Assembly (NCBI RefSeq): GCF_030270605.1
Contig: NZ_BSYJ01000001.1
Coordinates: 728,261-792,260, forward strand
Length of the DNA: 64,000 nt
Reading direction: 5' to 3'
DNA from: Biformimicrobium ophioploci
GTDB taxonomy: Bacteria > Pseudomonadota > Gammaproteobacteria > Pseudomonadales > Cellvibrionaceae
This document shows positions 1-8,057 of the stretch, piece after piece. Both the position numbers and the translations under genes were made by a program. How positions within the stretch are numbered: position 1 is the first letter of the stretch; the number at the start of each line of letters is the position of its first letter. The notes under the pieces are model-generated. The model saw only the letters and a program-made list of their open reading frames with translations, did no database searches and had not been told where the DNA came from.

Positions 1-1
1 G

Positions 2-925
2 GCCGATGTGGTGATCAGCAATTTTGGCCCGGGTGTGCCCGAGCGCCTCGGTATCGATTACGAAACGCTGAGTGAGATCAACCCGCGCATCATTACCTGC
101 TGCGTTTCCGGTTTTGGTTCGGATGGCCCGGGCGCCCGGCGTCCCGCTTTTGACCAGGTGGCGCAGGCCTATGGCGGCGGCATGTCGATTACCGGTGACG
201 ACCCGGCTAACCCGGTGCGTGCGGGTATCCCGATCGGTGACCTGGGTGGGGGCATGTTCGCAGTAATGGGGATTCTCGCCGCTATCACGGAGCGCGCCAC
301 CAGCGGCCGCGGCCAGCATGTGGATATCTCCATGGTGGACTGCCAGATTTCCATGCTGAACTACATGGCCACCATGCACTTCCTCAGTGGCAAGAACCCC
401 TACCCGATTGGCAACGCCCACTTTGTGCATGTGCCTTACAACAGCTATGCGACATCCGACGGCTTCATCATCATCGCGGTAATTACCGATAACTTCTGGC
501 AGAACCTCAAGCCCGTGGTGCAGGTTGCGGAGTTCAATGACCCGAAATATGACGGCCAGCCCGGCCGCTTCGCGGATAAGGGTTTCATTGATGCGAAGCT
601 TGCGGAGGTCTTCGCAGGCGACACCACCGATGCCTGGCTGGAAAAACTTGAGCAGCAGCGCATACCCTGTGCGCCAATCAATAACCTGGAACAGGCGCTG
701 AATGATCCACAGGTATTGCACCGCAATATGGTCGTGGAAATTGCGCACCCGGATGGCAAGACCACGCGCGCACCTGGCAACCCGATCAAGCTATCGCGCA
801 CCCACGAGGATGTTTTTTCGCCGGCGCCTCACATCGGCCAGCATACCGATGAAGTGCTGAGCGAACTTTGTGGCTATACCAGTGCAGATATCGCCGCGCT
901 GAAGGAAGGTGGCGATGCTGCCTGA
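2..925 (+). CDS. CaiB/BaiF family CoA-transferase, 5'-truncated by window edge
   Basis: Class III CoA-transferase that moves CoA between carboxylic acids. The reading frame is open to the left edge (Ala-Asp precede the first GTG), so the N-terminal Rossmann part is cut off. Visible family marks are the segment NFGPGVPERLGIDYETL, the catalytic Asp in DISMVD (about residue 109 of the visible part), and the GDLGGGMFA glycine loop. It overlaps the downstream lyase gene by about 11 bp, so the two are probably translationally coupled. It is one of three CaiB paralogs in the island (others at 20346 and 21564), which suggests several acids are activated or exchanged. The substrate cannot be read from the sequence. 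Confidence 0.93.
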   Translation, partial: ADVVISNFGPGVPERLGIDYETLSEINPRIITCCVSGFGSDGPGARRPAFDQVAQAYGGGMSITGDDPANPVRAGIPIGDLGGGMFAVMGILAAITERATSGRGQHVDISMVDCQISMLNYMATMHFLSGKNPYPIGNAHFVHVPYNSYATSDGFIIIAVITDNFWQNLKPVVQVAEFNDPKYDGQPGRFADKGFIDAKLAEVFAGDTTDAWLEKLEQQRIPCAPINNLEQALNDPQVLHRNMVVEIAHPDGKTTRAPGNPIKLSRTHEDVFSPAPHIGQHTDEVLSELCGYTSADIAALKEGGDAA

Positions 926-1844
926 CCAGCGTGAGAAGGTGTATATCAACGATGTGGGGCCGCGCGATGGGCTGCAGAACCAGGCGAGCGTCCTGTCGGT
1001 CGAAGCGCGCATAAAACTGATTGAAGCGCTGGTCGATGCCGGTGTGAAGTCTATCGAGGCTGGTGCATTCGTATCACCCAAAGCTGTACCGGCCATGGCC
1101 GGTACAGAACAGGTACTCGGCGGCGTGCCTGCCGGCGCAGGGGTGGATTACCAGGTGCTGATCCCGAACCTGCGCGGCTACGAGCTGGCCCGCGCGGCCG
1201 GTGCCAGTACCGTATTACTGGTGATCTGCGCCACCGAAACCATGAATGCACGTAATGTACGGCTGAGTGTGGACGAGTCCCTGCAGCAGGCAGCGGTCAT
1301 ATTACGGGCGGCGCAGGCCGACGGTATCCGCGCGATCGCCTGTGTGGCAGTGGCCTGGGAATGTCCCTTTGAGGGCAGAACCAATCCGGCTGCGGTGATG
1401 GAGCTGAGCGGTCGGCTGCTGGCTTTTGGCGCTGATCAGGTTGTGATTGCCGATACCATTGGTGCAGCCAACCCGCGCGCGGTGTATAAATTGATGGCTG
1501 ACCTTGCGCGGGACTACGGCGCATCACGCCTCGCATGCCACTTTCACGATACCCGGGCGATGGGCATGGCCAATGCCTATGCCGCACTGGACGCGGGGAT
1601 CCGTCATTTTGACAGCTCCGTGGGTGGCATTGGTGGTTGCCCGTTTGCACCGGGTGCGACCGGCAATATTGCCACCGAAGACCTGATCATGATGCTCGAG
1701 CAGATGGGATTGGATACCGGTATCAACCTGCCCGTGCTAATGGATGCCGGCAAGCTGGCGGGTGAATTACTGGGCGTAGAGACCGGTGGGCGCGCGGCTG
1801 CCTGGCGGCGCCTGCAGCGCGAAAAGGAAGAGGCTTTGGTTTAG
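915..1844 (+). CDS. Hydroxymethylglutaryl-CoA lyase-like enzyme
   Basis: TIM-barrel lyase of the HMG-CoA lyase/DRE family, which cleaves 3-hydroxy-3-methylacyl-CoA thioesters in a retro-Claisen reaction. Seen: the N-terminal DVGPRDGLQNQ metal/substrate motif, the metal-binding CHFHDTRAMG motif, and the GGIGGCPFAPGATGN signature with the conserved catalytic Cys. Length (about 309 aa) is normal for bacterial HMG-CoA lyases. I chose ATG 915 because an AAGGAAGG ribosome site lies just upstream; GTG 909 is the alternative. It overlaps the CoA-transferase. In this context a branched CoA thioester other than leucine-derived HMG-CoA may be the true substrate; that is inference. Confidence 0.93.
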   Translation: MLPDQREKVYINDVGPRDGLQNQASVLSVEARIKLIEALVDAGVKSIEAGAFVSPKAVPAMAGTEQVLGGVPAGAGVDYQVLIPNLRGYELARAAGASTVLLVICATETMNARNVRLSVDESLQQAAVILRAAQADGIRAIACVAVAWECPFEGRTNPAAVMELSGRLLAFGADQVVIADTIGAANPRAVYKLMADLARDYGASRLACHFHDTRAMGMANAYAALDAGIRHFDSSVGGIGGCPFAPGATGNIATEDLIMMLEQMGLDTGINLPVLMDAGKLAGELLGVETGGRAAAWRRLQREKEEALV

Positions 1845-1891
1845 TCGGAATGACACACTCGATGTCATTGGAAGCGGAATTTTCGATTCCA

Positions 1892-1946
1892 AGGGAGACA
1901 CCAGGGAAACACCAGGGAGACACCAGGGAGACACAAGGGAGACAAC
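1892..1946 (+). repeat. Five tandem 11-bp repeats (AGGGAGACACC) abutting a start codon
   Basis: Units at 1892, 1903, 1914, 1925 and 1936 follow AGGGAGACACC with one or two substitutions in three of them. Each unit carries a purine-rich AGGGAGA block resembling a Shine-Dalgarno site, and the last ends two bases before ATG 1949. Slippage could change copy number and leader length. Confidence 0.9.
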
Positions 1947-1948
1947 AG

Positions 1949-2437
1949 ATGAGCAAGCGGAAGAATTTGTGGCACTTGCTGGCATTCATGGTAGCGGGGG
2001 CCTTTATGTCGGCACCTTCGGCCTGGGCCGACAAGATGGAAGGCGCGGAAGAGAAGCAGGCTGTTGAGACATCCAAAGTCAGCCTGAACGTAACCAATAT
2101 CCAGTCCAGTGTTGGTCGTATCTATGTCTCGGTCTACGACTCCAAGGATACTTTTCTCAGTGAGACAAAGGTCTATGCCGAAAATTTTGGCCTGGAAAAC
2201 CTGCAGGATGGCAGCCTGGTCATTGAACTGAGTCTGCCGCAGGGGCGTTACGCGATCGCGGTACACCACGATGACAATGCCAATGGCGAAATGGATAGCA
2301 ACTTTATTGGCATTCCCAAAGAGCCGGTGGGTTTTTCCAACGGCCATGTGCCCCGTTTCGGTCCACCGAAGTTTGCCAAGGCTGCGATCGATATTACCTC
2401 TGCAGAGGTGGAGGAAAAGGTCACGCTGATCGATTGA
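1949..2437 (+). CDS. Secreted DUF2141 domain protein
   Basis: A 162-aa protein with an N-terminal signal peptide (basic start, hydrophobic stretch, ASA-type processing region near SAWADK) and a C-terminal DUF2141 domain. Typical marks are the opening beta strand with GRIYVSVYDSKDTF, the PQGRYAIAVHHDDNANGEMD strand-loop, and the GIPKEPVGFSN segment. Members are exported beta-sandwich proteins of unknown function, often near carotenoid or lipid genes. ATG 1949 is chosen over the in-frame 1850 because the intervening codons are made of the 11-bp repeat array and the signal peptide starts only at 1949. The gene ends base-to-base against the convergent aldehyde dehydrogenase. Confidence 0.85.
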   Translation: MSKRKNLWHLLAFMVAGAFMSAPSAWADKMEGAEEKQAVETSKVSLNVTNIQSSVGRIYVSVYDSKDTFLSETKVYAENFGLENLQDGSLVIELSLPQGRYAIAVHHDDNANGEMDSNFIGIPKEPVGFSNGHVPRFGPPKFAKAAIDITSAEVEEKVTLID

Positions 2438-3910
2438 TCAGCGTCCCCCGAGTGGGTCCTGCGGTGATACGCCAATTACGCGTGCACCGGTAAAGAACTC
2501 GATGGACTGGGCGTGGCCTTCCTCGCCCAGCCCCGACAATCCCCAGGCACTGCGTGGCGCACCCTCGCCGATACTGAGCAGGCTGTATCCATTGATCTTC
2601 ACGCCGCCGGTGCGCATACGGCGTGCAAACGCAAAAGCCCGCTCCAGGTTCCCACTGTAAACATAGCCGGCAAGGCCCAGCTCGGTGCCATTGGCCAGCG
2701 CCAGTGCCTCATCGTCATCGGAGAAACTGTGCACCGTGGCAACCGGGCCGAAAATTTCTTCCCGCGTATCGCGCGGTTCGCAGCCGTCGACCAGTGTCGG
2801 TGCCACAAAATACCCGGGCAGCTGCGGCAGTGCGGTACTGCAGAGCAGTTCGCCGCCACAGCGGCGCAGGCGTTCGATATCCTGAAGGACCTGCTCATAG
2901 TGGTCGCCGTGCACCAGCGGCCCCATATCGCTTTCTTCGTCCAGCGAGTGACCGAGCCGGATATCCGCCAGTATTGCGAGTACCCGTTCCAGCAGCGCCT
3001 GCTTCACTGATTTGTGCACCAGCAGGCGGCCGAGCGCGCGACACCACTGGCCATTGAGGTTAGTGAGGCCGTAAGCGATACCGGTTGCAGCCTTGTCGAG
3101 ATCGGCATCCTCGAATACCACCAGCTGGTTGTTCCCGCCCAGCTCCAGCTGTGTGGGTACGAAGTCATCTGCGCACAGGCGCGCGATGGCGCGCCCGCCC
3201 GCCAGTCCGCCGGTGAAGGAGACTGCCTTGATACAGGGTGCCTCGATCATCTGCCGGGCGATGCTGCGGTCCCCTACAGTCAACTGGAATATACCGGGGG
3301 GCAGACCGGCGCGATCGATGGCACGCGCCATCATGACGGCCGAATGAGGGGTAAATTCCGAAGGCTTGAGAATGCAGGGGGCCCCGGCTGCAAGTGCACT
3401 CGCGACCTTGTGTGAACCGATGGCTGTGGGCCCGTTCCAGGGCGCGATCAACAGTGCCGGTCCCCAGGGGCGGCGCAGGTACTCCACGTCGCCGCATGGG
3501 CCCGGCAGGCGCTGGTCAAGATGGCCCTCGCGCAGATAGGCTGCGGCGCCGCGAAACACCATCGGCAGTAACCTGGCCATCTTGCGCGTTGTGCGGATGA
3601 TGGCACCGGACGTAAGGCTGTCTGCCTGGCTGATGGTGTCTGCAACACCGTCGGCTTCGAGTTCTGTGGCGATACGGTCCAGCCACTCTGCCCGCTCGCT
3701 CGCGCTGGTTTCCTCCCACAAGCGCGCCTGGTGTACGCGTTCCGCTGCGGCCAGGGCGGCACCCACCTGTTCGGCGCTGGCCGCGGCGCGCACTTGCAGC
3801 GGCTCGCCGCTATTGGCGTCGTGCAGTTGTTGCCCGCGGCTGTTCGCCGGCGTGGAAAACTCGCCGTCGATATAATTCTGCAGTTCAGGAAGCTGGAATT
3901 CACCGCCCAT
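2438..3910 (-). CDS. NAD(P)-dependent aldehyde dehydrogenase
   Basis: A 490-aa ALDH-superfamily enzyme that oxidises an aldehyde to the acid. Seen: the cofactor loop FTGG (about 232-235), general base Glu256 in ELGGN, catalytic Cys290 in the NGQWCRA segment, and a C-terminal GGVKINGYS-type motif. It is the last gene of a minus-strand unit running SDR, MFS transporter, RCCR-like protein, isocitrate-lyase-family lyase, ALDH (7927 to 2438), with 6 bp to the preceding gene. It likely removes an aldehyde made earlier in the island's pathway; the substrate is not determinable from the sequence. Confidence 0.93.
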   Translation of the reverse strand: MGGEFQLPELQNYIDGEFSTPANSRGQQLHDANSGEPLQVRAAASAEQVGAALAAAERVHQARLWEETSASERAEWLDRIATELEADGVADTISQADSLTSGAIIRTTRKMARLLPMVFRGAAAYLREGHLDQRLPGPCGDVEYLRRPWGPALLIAPWNGPTAIGSHKVASALAAGAPCILKPSEFTPHSAVMMARAIDRAGLPPGIFQLTVGDRSIARQMIEAPCIKAVSFTGGLAGGRAIARLCADDFVPTQLELGGNNQLVVFEDADLDKAATGIAYGLTNLNGQWCRALGRLLVHKSVKQALLERVLAILADIRLGHSLDEESDMGPLVHGDHYEQVLQDIERLRRCGGELLCSTALPQLPGYFVAPTLVDGCEPRDTREEIFGPVATVHSFSDDDEALALANGTELGLAGYVYSGNLERAFAFARRMRTGGVKINGYSLLSIGEGAPRSAWGLSGLGEEGHAQSIEFFTGARVIGVSPQDPLGGR

Positions 3911-3916
3911 AAAATC

Positions 3917-4795
3917 CTATCGCTTTTCTGGTTGGAATCTGACGCCGGCTGCGAGCAGTTCATCGGCGCCGAGCAGGTCGTTGATTGCAGCGAGGTCGAC
4001 CATATTTTTGCGCAGGCTTTCCACCTGGCCGTCGCGGTGCAGGCATTGCAGCAGGTGCTGCGCTGCGGGCACGAAAAGGTGCAGCAGCGAGGCCGGGAAC
4101 AGGGCGATGCGGTAATCCAGTTCGCCCATTTCGGCTGCGCACTTTACCGGTGAGTTGCCCCCCTCGACCAGGTTGTGCACCAGCGGGATACGCTTGCCGA
4201 AGCGTGCGCCGATAGCCTGCATTTGATCCAGAGTTTGTGGCGCCTCTATAAAGAGTGCATCGGCGCCGGCTTCCAGGTAAAGCTCCGCACGTTCCATGGC
4301 ATCCTCGAAACCGTTGACGCCGAGGGCATCCGTGCGTGCAATCAGGAAGGTATCTTCGTGCTGGCGTGCATCCAGTGCCGCATGGATCTTGCCAACCATT
4401 TCTGCCGGGCTGATGACCTGTTTGCCGCGCATATGACCGCAGCGCTTCGGCATCAGCTGGTCTTCCATCTGCAGTGCCGAAGCGCCGGCGCGCTCGAAGG
4501 TGCGTACAGTGCGCTGCACGTTCAGTGCATTGCCGAAACCCGTATCCATGTCGACAATCAGTGGCATTGCGGTGCGCTCGCGAATCACCGCGACAGTCTC
4601 ACTGACCTCGGCAGCGCTGACCAGGCCCATGTCGGGGCGGCCGAAGCGCGCAAAAGAAACGCAGGCACCGGATACAAATGCGGCTTCGAATCCGGCCAGT
4701 TCCACCAGTCGCGCGCTCAGGCCGTCGTAGATGCCCGGCGCGCTGAGCACGGTATTGCGTTGCAGCAGTTGCCGAAGAGTCGCTTGCACCGACAT
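3917..4795 (-). CDS. Isocitrate lyase/PEP mutase family C-C lyase
   Basis: A 292-aa TIM-barrel enzyme of the ICL/PEPM superfamily, which includes methylisocitrate lyase, 2,3-dimethylmalate lyase and oxaloacetate decarboxylase. Seen: metal-binding DMDTGFG (82-88), ED at 111-112, and the flexible-loop signature KRCGH (117-121) with the Cys typical of true lyases rather than PEP mutases. It lies 12 bp downstream of the RCCR-like gene. A lyase acting on substituted malates, giving pyruvate or glyoxylate plus a carboxylate, would fit a pathway that makes alkyl-maleates from pyrrole rings. That role is inference; PrpB-like methylisocitrate cleavage is the conventional alternative. Confidence 0.9.
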   Translation of the reverse strand: MSVQATLRQLLQRNTVLSAPGIYDGLSARLVELAGFEAAFVSGACVSFARFGRPDMGLVSAAEVSETVAVIRERTAMPLIVDMDTGFGNALNVQRTVRTFERAGASALQMEDQLMPKRCGHMRGKQVISPAEMVGKIHAALDARQHEDTFLIARTDALGVNGFEDAMERAELYLEAGADALFIEAPQTLDQMQAIGARFGKRIPLVHNLVEGGNSPVKCAAEMGELDYRIALFPASLLHLFVPAAQHLLQCLHRDGQVESLRKNMVDLAAINDLLGADELLAAGVRFQPEKR

Positions 4796-4807
4796 ACGGG
4801 CGGCCCC

Positions 4808-5638
4808 TTACTCGACCATTGCCTTTTCGCTACGCTCCTCGGCACAGAGGATACGCACGAGACGGTCTGCCAGCGGCTTGCCAACCAGGCGCTCTGCTAT
4901 GGGGTTGGCAGGGTCCAGGTGCACGATATTGCGGCGTACCAGGGTGTCGCGCTGCTTCAGGCGTGCGCGCGCCTCCGGGTCGGCCAGCGGGGCGGCGTTG
5001 CGCACCAGCTCCAGCCAGTAGTCAACATAAGCATGAACTTTTGGTTCTACCTTTTCGCGGTAGAAATCCAGCGGCACCACGCCGGCGAGGGCCAGTGGGG
5101 ACAGGCTGGAACGGATGAACGGCATTGCCGGAACCAGTGGCTTGATACCAGCTTCGAACAGTTCCTGCTGCAGTTCCATGTAGATATCATTCAGTGGTGC
5201 CATGTACTTCTGCAGATAGTCCGGTTGACTCAGTACTTCGCAGCGCGGCATGGGATCGACATAGAAAAACGCATCCGGCAGCGTGCCGAAGGCCATACCC
5301 AGGTTGGGTACGTCGATCGAGTCATCGAGGTACACCGTCAGGTGGATGTTGGTGAAGGTATTCTGCGGGCGGCCGATATTTGAGTGGATCACCCAGTCCA
5401 CAGGCGACAGGTCTCCGGTAAAGGTACGAATGCGGCCTACCGCATTGCCATCCAGGTCGCTGAACTCCCGGATGTCCGCACAACGCATGTCTTCTTGCAG
5501 GGAAAGCGCGCTGCTGACCTTTTTCCATATCGCATCGCGGGTGGCCAGCACTGCGGCAAAGGTGGCGCTGGTATCGAGCTTGTCGTCGCCGTCGAGGTGG
5601 GCCACGAATTCCTTGGAAAGGTTCTGCTTCGCTTCCAT
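4808..5638 (-). CDS. Red chlorophyll catabolite reductase (RCCR)-like protein
   Basis: A 276-aa protein without signal peptide. From residue about 95 it matches the order of motifs I remember for plant RCCR (ACD2), a member of the ferredoxin-dependent bilin reductase fold. These are a TNIHLTVYLDDS strand, DVPNLGMAF (109-117; plant TDAPNFVFEF), FFYVDPMPR (124-132; plant LVLDLPPR), DYLQKYM (140-146; plant EYLKTYY), MPFIRSSLSP (172-181; plant SLFVRSAFSP) and a terminal amphipathic helix ending YVDYWLELV (plant VLEVWLERC). Plant RCCR reduces the C20/C1 double bond of red chlorophyll catabolite. The gene sits in an operon with a chlorophyll-b-reductase-like SDR. The alignment was done by eye from memory; function is not proven. 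Confidence 0.72.
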   Translation of the reverse strand: MEAKQNLSKEFVAHLDGDDKLDTSATFAAVLATRDAIWKKVSSALSLQEDMRCADIREFSDLDGNAVGRIRTFTGDLSPVDWVIHSNIGRPQNTFTNIHLTVYLDDSIDVPNLGMAFGTLPDAFFYVDPMPRCEVLSQPDYLQKYMAPLNDIYMELQQELFEAGIKPLVPAMPFIRSSLSPLALAGVVPLDFYREKVEPKVHAYVDYWLELVRNAAPLADPEARARLKQRDTLVRRNIVHLDPANPIAERLVGKPLADRLVRILCAEERSEKAMVE

Positions 5639-5649
5639 GTTCTAGTCTC

Positions 5650-5691
5650 TCGATTGTTAGTTATCGATTGTTGTTTATCGATCGTTTTTAA
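5650..5691. repeat. Three tandem 14-bp repeats upstream of the RCCR-like gene
   Basis: Copies at 5650, 5664 and 5678 follow TCGATTGTTRKTTA (the third is degenerate: TCGATCGTTTTTAA). They fill the 100-bp gap between the MFS transporter stop and the RCCR-like start on the minus strand. This could be an operator array or simply a slippage product. Confidence 0.75.
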
Positions 5692-5738
5692 CGACAGTTG
5701 CCTGCCAGGTTCTTACTGACAGGATTCGGCCACAAGCC

Positions 5739-7052
5739 TCAAGCCGGCACACCAACGGAATCCCGGCCTTCCCCGAGGCGTTTCCGCAGCCACAGGCTCC
5801 ACAGGAATACCGCCAGGTTCAGTATGCCAAAAAGCACGAAGGGTGCACTGGGCGCGATCTTGGCAAACAGTATGCCGCCGCCGGAGGTGCCCACCAGGAT
5901 GCCGAAGGCCCCGGCTACCCCGAACAGGCCGATGGTCGCGCCGCGACACTGCTCCGGGGCCTGCTGGCCCACCAGTGCCTGGCTGCTGACGAAGGCACTG
6001 ATTTCTGCGATACCCATTACGAACAGCAGGCCAATCACCCAGCCTGCGGTCGGGTCAGAAATGGCAAATACCGCTCCGTAAACCACAGCCGCCAGGCCGC
6101 TGGCAATGGCCACGGCTGTGACGCGGCTGACCCTGTCGGCGATCTGCCCCATGAGCAGCGCGCCGATCAGTGCGCCGCCCACGACCGCGAGGGTGCGAGG
6201 CACCGCCAGCTGGAACATGGCTTCGCTCGCAGTCATGCCGAGCTCGCGGGTACCGTACTGCACCAGCCACAGCGAAATGAAGGCGCCGGTCACTGCCAGG
6301 TCACCGCGGGAAATAAAGGCTGCACCGTAGGAGAGCGCTGTTTGCGGGTCGCGCGCTGTGCGCAGGCCCTCGGTCAGGATCTGGCGAATGGATTCGCGGG
6401 TCTCTCTCGCCTTGCGCATCGCACCGGGCGCCAGGCCGTACAGGGCCACGACCGCGGCACCCAGGCCCAGTGCTCCACCGATGGCAAAGGTCCACTGCTG
6501 CGCCGCCAGCTCATCGTAGCCGTTTGCGGTAAACACCCTCGGCAGGGTAGCGAGCAATGGTGGAATGAAGGCGCCCAGGGTGGCGGCCATGGCCTGCATG
6601 CCATTGGCGCGGCCGCGCGAGGATTCTTCGGCGTAGTCTGCGACAACCGTCACCATCATGCCGATCATTGCGGCACTGCCCACTGCGACCAGCAGCCGAA
6701 ATAGCACCAGCTGGGTGATCGATTGCGCATGCGGGTAAAGTGCAAACGCTGCACCGGTCAGGGCAAGGCCAAAAACATAAACCGGGCGGCGGCCAATGCG
6801 GTCAGAAAGGGCGCCGGCCGTACCCAGCAGCAGGATGAATACCAGTTCCTGCAGGGCACTCAGGTAGCCGGTCAGCAGTGCCTGGGTGTCCTGGGCGATG
6901 CCCATCACATGCAACAGGCCGGGCTGCAGTACCGCCAGTGCGCCGGCATATCCGGAAGAAATAAATACAGCGAACAGGTAGGTGGCAAAGTGACGTCGGG
7001 CTATTTGTGGTGCCAGGGTGACGCCGAGCCAGGATTTATTCGTTGTTATCAT
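5739..7052 (-). CDS. MFS transporter
   Basis: A 437-aa integral membrane protein with about 12 hydrophobic segments and the MFS motif A region LSDRIGRRPVYVFG after TM2, repeated in weaker form in the second half (GQIADRVSRVTAV). ATG 7052 (start MITTNKSW) is chosen because the open frame upstream is basic and non-hydrophobic. It lies between the NOL-like SDR and the RCCR-like gene on the same strand, so it is probably the importer (or a product exporter) of this pathway. Substrate unknown. Confidence 0.92.
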   Translation of the reverse strand: MITTNKSWLGVTLAPQIARRHFATYLFAVFISSGYAGALAVLQPGLLHVMGIAQDTQALLTGYLSALQELVFILLLGTAGALSDRIGRRPVYVFGLALTGAAFALYPHAQSITQLVLFRLLVAVGSAAMIGMMVTVVADYAEESSRGRANGMQAMAATLGAFIPPLLATLPRVFTANGYDELAAQQWTFAIGGALGLGAAVVALYGLAPGAMRKARETRESIRQILTEGLRTARDPQTALSYGAAFISRGDLAVTGAFISLWLVQYGTRELGMTASEAMFQLAVPRTLAVVGGALIGALLMGQIADRVSRVTAVAIASGLAAVVYGAVFAISDPTAGWVIGLLFVMGIAEISAFVSSQALVGQQAPEQCRGATIGLFGVAGAFGILVGTSGGGILFAKIAPSAPFVLFGILNLAVFLWSLWLRKRLGEGRDSVGVPA

Positions 7053-7108
7053 TATTGTCGCCTTGTGTTTATGCCTGTGCTGCCTGTACTGAAGGAGTGG
7101 CAAGCACT

Positions 7109-7927
7109 TTAAAGTCCGTGCCGCGCAAACTGGTCTTCGCGAGCCCGGAACAGCCCGGCGAACATGCGCATGCCGATTCTGGAGCCGGTCAGCCAGCGGA
7201 TCTTGGTGCCGCTGCGCTGGCATTCAAGGATTCGCCGGGCCAGGAATGGCGCCACCGTATCTACCTGATCCACCAGCTTGTTCATGAATTTGCGAGAACG
7301 CGCGAACCTGGCTGGATTTTCCCGCGCCTCGCGCACCACGGCTTCGGTAACGACCATGCCCGGCCGAATTTTGCCGACCACAATGCCGGAATCCTGCAGC
7401 TCTTTCTGCAGTGCATCGGTGAAGTAGTCCAGTGCGCGCTTGGTGCTGCCATAGATGCCCATACCCGGGAAGTGCTCGCCGTCGCTACCGCCGCCCAGCA
7501 TATTGAATATCTTGCCGCCCTGAGTCTGGCCTTTCCGGGGCGCGCGCATGCCGGTCGCCGCCACGCGACAGCCGTTAATGGTGCCCTGGATATTGGTGGC
7601 GAGCATAGACTCGATCTCTTCCTGCGGCGTGTCGCAGATAGACCAGCCGGTGCGGGCGAGGCCGGCGTTGTTGATCCAGATATCGACGGGCCCGAATGTC
7701 TCTTCGGCGAAATCCCACAGCAGCTGTACCTGGCGCATGACGCTGGTGTCGCAGGCGATGCCGGCACACCGCTCGGCCGGGGCCTGTAAGCGCTCGAGCG
7801 CGGTGCGTACCGACAGGTCGCTGCGACCGCTGATCGTTACTGTGTGGCCGGCATCCAGGAACGCCCTGGCAAGGCCGAAACCGATGCCTTTGGTACTGCC
7901 GGTAATGACGATATTGGCCATGCTCAC
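7109..7927 (-). CDS. Short-chain dehydrogenase resembling chlorophyll b reductase (NYC1/NOL)
   Basis: A 272-aa classical SDR. Seen: the cofactor loop TGSTKGIG (9-16), NNAG (86-89), Ser148, and the Tyr159-x3-Lys163 catalytic pair, followed by PGMVVTE. Beyond generic SDR marks it shares unusual stretches with plant NOL/NYC1 as I recall them: VGIACD-like CAGIACD, DIWINNAG, GGKIFNMLGGGSDG (plant GGHIFNMDGAGSGG), IYGSTK followed by a short helix, and a late RWLT where NOL has NYLT. NYC1/NOL reduce the C7-formyl group of chlorophyll b. It is the first gene of the minus-strand unit, with the RCCR-like gene two genes downstream. The SDR assignment is certain; the chlorophyll link is inference. Confidence 0.9.
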   Translation of the reverse strand: MSMANIVITGSTKGIGFGLARAFLDAGHTVTISGRSDLSVRTALERLQAPAERCAGIACDTSVMRQVQLLWDFAEETFGPVDIWINNAGLARTGWSICDTPQEEIESMLATNIQGTINGCRVAATGMRAPRKGQTQGGKIFNMLGGGSDGEHFPGMGIYGSTKRALDYFTDALQKELQDSGIVVGKIRPGMVVTEAVVREARENPARFARSRKFMNKLVDQVDTVAPFLARRILECQRSGTKIRWLTGSRIGMRMFAGLFRAREDQFARHGL

Positions 7928-7986
7928 CCCGCGCGACTGTGGTACCTGCAGACTCAGGTATCCGGAATAGGCTGAAGTGTAATAAA

Positions 7987-8036
7987 GTTATATCAATAGT
8001 ACAATTCGCCGATCACTTTGGATTGACGTATATCAA
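7987..8036. promoter_or_regulatory. Divergent promoter region with two TATATCA operator-like sites
   Basis: The 130-bp gap between the divergent SDR and nitrilase genes holds GTTATATCAATAG (7987-7999) and the near-palindrome TTGACGTATATCAA (8023-8036). Related sequences occur in three other intergenic regions of the island (11317, 14028, 15489). They are likely operators for the GntR/UTRA regulator at 10503-11285; this is inference from recurrence. Confidence 0.6.
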
Positions 8037-8057
8037 ACCGGGGAAAATCCATTGGAA

